Shown here piece by piece: positions 56,138 to 64,000 of a stretch of 64,000 bases of DNA. How positions within the stretch are numbered: the first letter of the stretch is position 1; each line of letters begins with the position of its first letter. The position numbers were made by a program, and so were the translations under genes. The DNA comes from Alentia gelatinosa. Its lineage: Eukaryota; Annelida; Polychaeta; Phyllodocida; Polynoidae. The DNA lies in contig OX465589.1 in assembly GCA_950022655.1 (NCBI GenBank), forward strand, positions 29,861,970 to 29,925,969. The letters run 5' to 3'. The notes beneath the pieces were generated by a model. The model worked only from the letters and a program-made list of their open reading frames with translations. It was not told where the DNA came from and searched no databases.

Positions 56138-58039
56138 CTACAGTCCTCCTTTGTTTTCCGGTTCACCCTGAGAGGCAACCATCAACGCAGGCAGACTACG
56201 AGATGTTTCCACCGTAGTAACGTTCCGGGTTTCTGGACAATCTGGAGAGATATGTCCCATTTTGTTGCACCGCCAACAACGTCGGACATCCAGCTGGTTT
56301 TTCTCCACCTGATTCAGTCTTTCGTTGATTTTGGTCAACAACTTCATAACCTCTGAGGAATTTCCTTCAGGATCAGTGGTTATTGGTTTTGCCTCTGCCA
56401 CAGAAGGTACATCGCTGTTCCTTCCAAAGCTAGGGGTTCGACCTCTTCCACGTCCCCGTCTATTGAAGCCTCCTCTTCCGAGTACCATCGAGCGGACATT
56501 AGAGAGTATATCCTCTATTTCCGCTTCCTGACACTCGTAGGTATCTTCCTCTACTTGTGACCAAGTAGAACCCACTATGTTAACCCGAGAAGTTTTCCCG
56601 GGATTAGCATATTTTCCGAATAGTATACACCGTTGTTCATAGGCATCTACTATTCGCAATACCTGCATGAAGTTCATACCGGGCTCCCATTTAGAGATGA
56701 CTTCCGCTCTCACGTCATCATCTCAAAGTCCTTTTACAAACTGAGTTTGTAGATCTTCATGCAGCGCAGGAGAATCTAATCCCGTCCCTGGGTAAACCTC
56801 TAACAACATTTGTTGCAAAGCTAGCCCATAGGCGCGAGTTGTCTCCTCTTTTCCCTGTATCCTCTTTAAAAAAGTGGAACGGGGGTTCAGCGTTACCAAC
56901 TGACCACAGTAGTATGAGGCTACCTCCACTAACTCATCCCATTCCGTACCACCGGAACGGCGAAAAGCGCGAAGTGCAGCTTCCCCGGGTCCATCTCGCA
57001 ACACTCTTTTGAGGTATGGCAATGCATCGACTTTATTCCAGCCATTACATTGTATGTCCTCACAAAATCCCGCGAACCAGTGTTCCCACTCCATTCCTTT
57101 CCCGTAAGGTTTTGGAATGACAGCGTTTTTTCTGGCTGCGTTCTCTGGGCGCATCATCGGAACCTTGTCAGCTCTCGCCATTGACAAGTTAAAGATCCGA
57201 TCCTGTTCCCGGACTTGGTTGAACGAGTTGAACCCTAGTTCAGCTATAGCCTTACTAGTATGTTCGGAACTCGGAGAACCCATTCTTGACTCAGAGGGTA
57301 GCCGGAAGCTAACCAAAGGAGTCTTTACACCCTTTGTTCCAGATGTGAATCTGTTAGGGGTCTTCTCTGGATCCTCTACTCTTCCTGGTGGGGAATACAG
57401 ATGATCTCTCACATTACTCCAGCCAGCTTGGGACATAGGCATCCGTTGGGATGATTCTGTCTCTGCTAGTCGAACTTGGTCCTTCATGTATTGTACATGT
57501 TGGTCCAAACGCTCGATTTTTTCTAGAGTCTCAATCTCGCGAACCGAGAGTTCTTCCAAGTTATGGTGCCTTTGGGCTACCTTCTCAGCGATCTCACGGT
57601 TTCGAGCTTCTAGTTCCCGACACATGTCTCTGGCTTCCCTTTCCCTATCAAACTCGGCTAAGAGTTCGGGTCCAAGGAAACCTACAGGAACTTCCTCGGA
57701 AGATACCCTTAAGGTATTTTCCGACCTATTCCAGGGAGTACTAGACTCTCCGGGACTATCTGTCTGAGACCCAATTTTACTGAGTCCCTCCAGATCCCTT
57801 GCGGGGCCATGTCGGCTGTCGGCCGCCGGACTGAAACTCTTCAGGACCGTCGAACTCAGATTCTGAGCGGCGGTTCTCTTCCGAGATTTCTCCTTGCCAG
57901 ACTTCTGGGTTTCACCCCCTCCCTCTGGTTTTGGAGACTTGTCGTCATTCCGGGCCGGAAGAGTTTGTTGAGAAGTTACCTCCCCATCTTCACTCTCCTG
58001 TTCAGCCTTGGATCTGGTTCTTATTCCAGATCCGTGCAT
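56138..58039 (-). CDS. gag: Gag polyprotein with CCHC zinc knuckle, interrupted by one TGA
   Basis: ATG at 58039, 34 bp inside the primer site, opens a frame that runs to TAG at 56138-56140. It is broken only by TGA at 56723-56725 (438 codons, then about 195 more). The N-terminal third is charged and Ser/Glu-rich, followed by a coiled-coil-like segment with many E, R and L residues (about residues 125-200). The middle matches the capsid region of gypsy Gag (W-x-HWFAGF, then FVKGL just before the stop). After the stop come an Arg/Gly-rich stretch (GRGGFNRRGRGRGR) and a zinc knuckle C-x2-C-x4-H-x4-C at about 56245-56290, which binds RNA. As read, translation would stop before the nucleocapsid part. 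The break lies where related Gags usually have an Arg. Protease follows in the -1 frame. Confidence 0.88.
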
Positions 58040-58072
58040 TTACCGAGAATCCCGGGTTGTGCAAGCAACCTG

Positions 58073-58092
58073 GGATCCTGGTCACGGCACCA
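58073..58092 (-). promoter_or_regulatory. Primer-binding site, best fit tRNA-His
   Basis: One base inside the 5' LTR, the minus strand reads TGGTGCCGTGACCAGGATCC. The complementary + strand ends TCACGGCACCA, the form of a mature tRNA 3' end with CCA. TCACGGCA is what I recall for animal tRNA-His acceptor stems; the identification is from memory and needs a tRNA alignment. Confidence 0.65.
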
Positions 58093-58093
58093 G

Positions 58094-58624
58094 TGTGGTG
58101 GTCGCCGCCTGTCTAGCAGGTTGGATGACCCCAATCCGGAACGCTAGTTCCAGGCAGGATCCCACCCTACGCACTTACGTAGGTTGGTTCGGTTTTCGGT
58201 TAGTTTGCACAGACCTATTCACACATAACACAACAACGTCACTTAATAAACAAGGATGTTTATTAATCACTTACTTCCCGGAAAGATCTGGAAGATCTTC
58301 CCTACAAGTACAGTACCCTAGCACATAGGTGCTAGGTAACGCTGGATAGGCCAATCCGGAAGATTAGCCTAACCACCAGGAAGGTTACAAGAACCCGCCT
58401 GCAAAGTGAGGGCCCAAGGATCCGTTCCGTAGAAGGCACGCGCGAGGACAGCCTGTCGACCTACTGTGAACGCTGAGTATATATACTAAGCGTTACGTAA
58501 TCCCGGTCTCCACCGCGCCACTCTCGTGTGCGGCGTTGTCCGGAATCACTACACAGTAAGGATCGGCATATCGCGCCACCTTCCGTGAAACAAACGAACA
58601 CTGCTGGATTCCCGTCCCACTACA
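58094..58624 (-). repeat. 5' LTR of the gypsy element
   Basis: 531 bp. Read on the minus strand it starts TGTAGTGGGACGGG and ends CCACCACA. A TATATATA box lies at 58478-58485 and an AATAAA signal at 58259-58264, in the order needed for U3-R-U5. A GGAAGATCTTCC palindrome lies in the LTR. Differences from the 3' LTR are single bases in the CAAGTACAGT, GAAGGCACG and CGTAATCCCG contexts. Confidence 0.93.
58478..58485 (-). promoter_or_regulatory. TATA box of the 5' LTR
   Basis: TATATATA, about 140 bp into the LTR in transcription direction. It is conserved in the 3' LTR and upstream of the AATAAA signal, so it is the likely core promoter for gag-pol RNA. Position and sequence only; no start-site data. 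Confidence 0.6.
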
Positions 58625-60389
58625 GTAATAATACTTCCAAAATATTCTACTTCATGTATATCCATATTTGCATCTATTAAATACTCAAGTTCAGTACTGG
58701 AAAAAAATGGGTCGAATTCGTTGTGGGTCGAGTTCTATTTAGGGGTTGAGTTTGTTGTGGGTCGAGTTTTTTATTGATTTATTTCGTTGCGGGTCGAGTT
58801 TTCGAGTACTCATGAGTGACTCTAATTGGTTAAGGGTTAGGGTTAGGGTTAGGGTTAGGGTTAAGGTTAGGGTTAGGGTTAGGGTTAGGGTTTGGGTTAG
58901 GATAGGGTAAGGGTTAGGGTTAGGGTAAAGTACAGGGATAGGAATAGGGATAGGGTTAGGGAGAGGGTTAGTGATAGGGATAGGGATAGTGTTAGTGTTA
59001 GGGTTAGGGTTGGTGTTGAACTTAAAACGCCCTTCTAACAGTATCCTGCAATACAGGGTTAGGGTTAGGGATAGGGTAAGGGTTAGGGTTGGGATAGGGA
59101 TAGGGTCAGGGTTAGGGTTAGGATAGGGTTAGGGATAGGGCTAGGGATAGGGTTAGGGATAGAGTTAGGGATGGGGATAGGGTTAGGGTTAGGGCTAGGG
59201 TTAGGGTTGGAGGGGGTGTACACCAAGCTCCCGACGCAAACTGACGCGCCCCGATATTGCCCTTCCGATACAAAATCCATATCGTAACAAAATTGTAGAG
59301 CTTATCGGGGCAGATGGTAATTTTCTACGATAACGCTACTGACGCGGCTCAAAACGCACCAACCCGAACAGATGCAAAACCTGTATCGCAGTGTATAGAT
59401 GACTCTTTTAACGGGAAATCATATGAAATAATCGATAGAAAATTATGAAATTTTCAGAATCTGTAGAATCTATAATGCCAAAGCGGCTCTGCAAAAATTG
59501 TGAAATTTGATAGTAGATAAGGTCTCAAAACGATCATTTTATACTTTAACTGAGGTATCATATAATATTGTTTTGTATCTACAGATAAAATATCAATCTT
59601 AAATATGCATTATTTCTGGAATTATAAAGGAAATATGGTTAATTACACTGGTTGCATCATGAGCTATATCGGGGTGTATCGGGACCATGGCACCTTTTTC
59701 ATGCACCCTCCCAATACGTTACGACGTGCACAGATGCGCAGCAATGCGAACTGATACGCTACGATATGCCTTCAGACATGCTACAATATGGTAATTTTGT
59801 ATCGGCTCACTTCGGCTCGTGTCGGCGTTGGTGGGTGCAGGGTCTTAGGGTTAGAGTTAGGTTTAGGGTTAGGGTTGGGGTTGAACTTAAAACGCCATTC
59901 TAACAGTATCCTGCAATACAGGTACAGGTACCGGTACAAAAATATTTAGTTCTCTGATGCATTGTAGTTTTGAAATGCATTGTTTACTAAGCTGTACATC
60001 TAGATTTTGAGAATAATCAAAATTAATGTTAGCGATACACACACCACATGTGTCATTTCCTAGCAACTTTAACTAAATATCCAAGCACAGTCTACCTGAG
60101 TTGAGGGCAGACACTGCAAAATGGACACTCAAACTCACTCACATTTTCAGCAAAATTTGAAGCTAAGGTAATATAAATAGTAATAAGACTTCCAAAATAT
60201 TCTACTTCATGTATATCCATATTTGCATCTATTAAATACTCAAGTTCAGTACTGGAAAAAAAATGGGTCGAATTCGTTGTGGGTCGAGTTCCATTTACGG
60301 GTCGAGTTTGTTGTGGGTCGAGTTTTTTATTGATCGATTTCGTTGCGGGTCGAGTTTTGGAGTATTCATGAGTGACTCTAATTGGTTAA

Positions 60390-60722
60390 CCCTTTCCAGG
60401 CGAGCAGGTTGGTGGGTACCAGTGGCTACAGGGGCGAGGATGCCGCTGGGTTGTATGTCTCTGGGGGCGAGAATGCCTTGAGGCATTCAGAAAAGTTTCA
60501 CTTGTCATGTGACCTAGAATGCTTCTTTTTTGTCATAGTTCAAATCATTTTGAAACAGTATACAAAATATCTTGATTTCCACACATATCTTTCCACATTT
60601 TACACAAACTCTTTAAATTTGTTTTTTACTTATTGGAAAATGCCTGAATATATCATGAATGCCTGTAGGCATTCTCGCCCCCTGTGTACATAATGCCTGC
60701 AGGCATTTTCGCCCTGAAAAGG
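60390..60722. mobile_element. TTAA element family D, copy 1 (non-autonomous, piggyBac-like)
   Basis: It is flanked by TTAA at 60386-60389 and 60723-60726. The ends CCCTTTCCAGGCGA and TCGCCCTGAAAAGG form an imperfect inverted repeat. CGAG modules begin at 60401, 60435 and 60468 on the left. Two inverted modules with AATGCCTGNAGGCATT lie 34 bp apart near the right end (about 60658-60711). It is inserted in the same monomer TTAA (TTGGTTAAGGG) that family C uses in another monomer. No ORF looks genuine. Confidence 0.78.
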
Positions 60723-62240
60723 TTAAGGGTTAGGGTTAGGGTTAGGGTTAGGATAGGGTAAGGTTTAGGGTTAGGGTAAAGTACAGGGATAGGAATAGGG
60801 ATAGGGTTAGGGAGAGGGTTAGTGATAGGGATAGGGATAGTGTTAGTGTTAGGGTTAGGGTTGGTGTTGAACTTAAAACGCCCTTCTAACAGTATCCTGC
60901 AATACAGGGTTAGGGTTAGGGATAGGGTAAGGGTTAGGGTTGGGATAGGGATAGGGTCAGGGTTAGTGTTAGGATAGGGTTAGGGATAGGGCTAGGGATA
61001 GGGTTAGAGATAGAGTTCGGGATGGGGATAGGGTTAGGGTTAGGGCTAGGGTTAGGGTTAGAGGGGGTGTCCACCTAGCTCCGGACGCGAACTGACGAGC
61101 CCTGATATTGCCCATCAGATACAAAATCCATATCAGAACAAAATCGTAGAGCTTATCGGGGCAGTTGGTAAGTTTTCTACGATAACGCTACTGACGCGGC
61201 TCAATGCGCACCGATGCGAACTGATGCAAAACCTGTATCACAGTGTATAGATGACTCTTTTAACGGGAAATCATATGAAATAATCGATAGAAAATTATGA
61301 AATTTTCAGAATCTGTAGAATCTATAATGCTAAAGCGGCTCTGCAAAATTGTGAAATTTGATAGTAGATAAGGTCTCAAAACGATCATTTTATACTTTAA
61401 CTGAGGTATCATATAATATTGTTTTGTATCTACAGATAAAATATCAATCTTAAATATGCATTATTTCTGGAATTATAAAGGAAATATGGTTAATTACACT
61501 GGTTGCATCATGAGCTATATCAGGGTTTATCGGGACCATGGCACCTTTTTCATGCACCCTCCCAATACGTTACGACGCGCACCGACGTGCAACGACGCAA
61601 ACCGATATGCTACAATATGCCTTCCGACGTGCTACGATATGGTAATTTTGTATCGGCTCACGTCGGCTCGTGTCGGCGTTGGTGGGTGCAGGGTCTTAGG
61701 GTAAGAGTTAGGTTTAGGGTTAGGGTTGGGGTTGAACTTAAAACGCCATTCTAACAGTATCCTGCAATACAGGTACAGGTACTGGTACAAAAATATTAAG
61801 TTCTCTGATGCATTGTAGTTTTGAAATGAATTGTTAACTAAGCTGTACATCTAGATTTTGAGAATAATCAAAATTAATGTTAGCGATACACACACCACAT
61901 GTGTCATTTCCTAGCAACTTTAACTAAATATCCAAGCACAGTCTACCTGAGTCGAGGGCAGACACTGCAGAATGGACACTCAAAACTCGCTCACATTTTC
62001 AGCTAAATTTGAAGCTAAGGTAATATAATTAGTAATAATACTTCCAAAATATTCTACTTCATGTATATCCATATTTGCATCTATTAAATACTCAAGTTCA
62101 GTACTGGAAAAAAATGGGTCGAATTCGTTGTGGGTCGAGTTCTATTTACGGGTTGAGTTTGTTGTGGGTCAAGTTTTTTATTGATTTATTTCGTTGCGGG
62201 TCGAGTTTTCGAGTACTCATGAGTGACTCTAATTGGTTAA

Positions 62241-62310
62241 GGGTTAGGGTTAGGGTTAGGGTTAGGGTTAGGGTTAGGGTTAGGGTTAGGGTTAGGGTTA
62301 GGGTTAGGGT
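62241..62310 (+). repeat. Longest perfect TTAGGG tract in the window (about 11-12 units)
   Basis: An uninterrupted run of GGGTTA repeats follows TTGGTTAA and ends in GGGTTTGGG. Equivalent tracts in other monomers hold about 4-8 perfect units, for example near 475-505, 8603-8640 and 18306-18352. The G-rich strand is always on +. This is an interstitial telomeric repeat built into the satellite. Confidence 0.9.
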
Positions 62311-63808
62311 TTGGGTTAGGATAGGGTAAGGGTTAGGGTTAGGGTTAAGTACAGGGATAGGAATAGGGATAGGGTTAGGGAGAGGGTTAGTGATAGGGAT
62401 AGGGATAGTGTTAGTGTTAGGGTTAGGGTTGGTGTTGAACTTGAAACGCCCTTCTAACAGTATCCTGCAATACAGGGTTAGGGTTAGGGATAGGGTAAGG
62501 GTTAGGGTTGGGATAGGGATAGGGTCAGGGTTAGGGTTAGGATAGGGTTAGGGATAGGGCTAGGGATAGGGTTAGGGATAGAGTTTGGGATGGGGATAGG
62601 GTTAGGGTTAGGGCTAGGGTTAGGGTTAGAGGGGGTGTCCACCTAGCTCCCGACGCGAACTGACGAGCCCTGATATTGCCCATCCGATACAAAATCCATA
62701 TCGTAACAAAATTGTAGAGCTTATCGGGGCAGTTGGTAAGTTTTCTACGATAACGCTACTGACGCGGCTCAATGCCCACCAATGCGAACTGATGCAAAAC
62801 CTGTATCGCAGTGTATAGATGACTCTTTTAAAGGGAAATCATATGAAGTAATCGATAGAAAATTATGAAATTTTCAGAATCTGTAGAATCTATAACGCTA
62901 AAGCGGCTCTGCAAAATTGTGAAATTTGATAGTAGATAAGGTCTCAAAACGATCATTTTATACTTTAACTGAGGTATCATATAATATTGTTTTGTATCTA
63001 CAGATAAAATATCAATCTTAAATATGCATTATTTCTGGAATTATAAAGGAAATATGGTTAATTACACTGGTTGCATCATGAGCTATATCGGGTTGTATCG
63101 GGACCATGGCACCTTTTTCATGCACCCTCCCAATACGTTACGACGCGCACCGACGTGCACCGACGCAAACCGATATGCTACGATATGCCTTCCGACGTGC
63201 TACGATATGGTAATTTTGTATCGGCTCACGTCGGCTCGTGTCGGCGTTGGTGGGTGCAGGGTCTTAGGGTAAGAGTTAGGTTTAGGGTTAGGGTTGGGGT
63301 TGAACTTAAAACGCCATTCTAACAGTATCCTGCAATACAGGTACAGGTACTGGTACAAAAATATTAAGTTCTCTGATGCATTGTAGTTTTGAAATGAATT
63401 GTTTACTAAGCTGTACATCTAGATTTTGAGAATAATCAAAATTAATGTTAGCGATACACACACCACATGTGTCATTTCCTAGCAACTTTAACTAAATATC
63501 CAAGCACAGTCTACCTGAGTTGAGGGCAGACACTGCAAAATGGACACTCAAACTCACTCACATTTTCAGCAAAATTTGAAGCTAAGGTAATATAAATAGT
63601 AATAAGACTTCCAAAATATTCTACTTCATGTATATCCATATTTGCATCTATTAAATACTCAAGTTCAGTACTGGAAAAAAAATGGGTCGAATTCGTTGTG
63701 GGTCGAGTTCCATTTACGGGTCGAGTTTGTTGTGGGTCGAGTTTTTTATTGATCGATTTCGTTGCGGGTCGAGTTTTGGAGTATTCATGAGTGACTCTAA
63801 TTGGTTAA

Positions 63809-64000
63809 CCCTTTCCAGGCGAGCAGGTTGGTGGGTACCAGTGGCTACAGGGGCGAGGATGCCGCTGGGTTGTATGTCTCTGGGGGCGAGAATGCCTTGA
63901 GGCATTCAGAAAAGTTTCACTTGTCATGTGACCTAGAATGCTTCTTTTTTGTCATAGTTCAAATCATTTTGAAACAGTATACAAAATATCTTGATTTCCA
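63809..64000. mobile_element. TTAA element family D, copy 2 (cut by window end)
   Basis: It begins after TTAA 63805-63808 at the same monomer position as the copy at 60390. It matches that copy base for base through the visible part, including all three left CGAG modules. The right end lies beyond the window. The flanking monomer sequence is also nearly identical, so the two copies probably arose by amplification of one insertion-bearing monomer. Confidence 0.75.

Larger units (their letters stand above)
46245..58624 (-). mobile_element. Ty3/gypsy LTR retrotransposon with extra 3' coding region
   Basis: A 12,380-bp element inserted into the satellite motif AATAGTAATAATACTTCC. GTAA is duplicated at 46241-46244 and 58625-58628; ambiguous alignment could make it 5 bp. 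Both LTRs are 531 bp, begin TG and end CA, and differ at about three positions, so insertion was recent. On the minus strand the order is 5' LTR, primer site, Gag with CCHC knuckle, aspartic protease, RT-RNase H, integrase with GPY/F-type C-terminus, a 3.1-kb extra coding region, polypurine tract and 3' LTR. RT before integrase defines Ty3/gypsy order. Each of the three long frames has one in-frame TGA, so this copy is probably not autonomous. Confidence 0.95.
58625..64000 (+). repeat. Tandem satellite, segment 3
   Basis: The array continues from the gypsy target duplication GTAA at 58625-58628. Landmark copies start at 59605, 61456 and 63024. Two monomers carry the D element at the same position (60390 and 63809). 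The longest uninterrupted TTAGGG tract of the window lies here. The array runs off the window edge inside the second D element. Confidence 0.95.

Overview
The window is eukaryotic repeat DNA, most probably subtelomeric, from an animal with TTAGGG telomeres. I see no host gene, tRNA, rRNA or CRISPR. An invertebrate or basal chordate would fit the mix of TTAGGG-bearing satellite, piggyBac-like TTAA elements, a Ngaro/PAT-type tyrosine-recombinase retrotransposon and a Ty3/gypsy LTR element. The species cannot be fixed from sequence alone.

Backbone (1-25187, 30555-46244, 58625-64000): a tandem satellite with a monomer of about 1.52 kb. Each monomer combines degenerate and perfect TTAGGG tracts, always with the G-rich strand on +, with non-telomeric DNA. 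That DNA includes a 10-bp-phased CGACGCGCAC block and a GGGTCGAG iteron cluster. About 25 copies of one landmark are present. Short ORFs in the array (VRVRVR, PNPNPIPIP and MHYFWNYKGN types) are translations of the repeat, not genes. Half-monomer units and long near-identical blocks at fixed offsets show unequal exchange or conversion.

Small TTAA elements: four non-coding families (called A, B, C and D here) have TTAA duplications and CCCTTTC/CTCTTTC-type ends, as in piggyBac-like transposons. A and B always abut, sharing a central TTAA, and sit at the same monomer position in four monomers. C and D use another TTAA, at the edge of the TTAGGG tract. All four carry 33-34-bp subterminal tandem modules, and A, C and D share the palindrome ATGCCTNNAGGCAT.

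25188-30554: a GC-rich tyrosine-recombinase retrotransposon with split direct repeats (A1 - gag - RT/RNase H - YR - B1 - A2 - B2) and no target-site duplication. The repeat pairs are nearly identical, so it is young, but gag is split by a frame change and the recombinase lacks a segment in its catalytic core.

46245-58624 (minus strand): a Ty3/gypsy element of 12.38 kb with two 531-bp LTRs (3 differences seen) and a GTAA duplication. Its primer-binding site fits tRNA-His. Order: gag, protease, RT-RNase H, integrase, then a long coding region of unknown function in the position where some relatives carry env. Gag, RT-IN and the extra region are each interrupted by one in-frame TGA. A run of seven C lies in slippery phase at the protease/RT junction.

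Together this is a telomere-repeat-bearing satellite that serves as a landing pad for TTAA elements, a YR element and an LTR element, with some insertions re-amplified along with the array.
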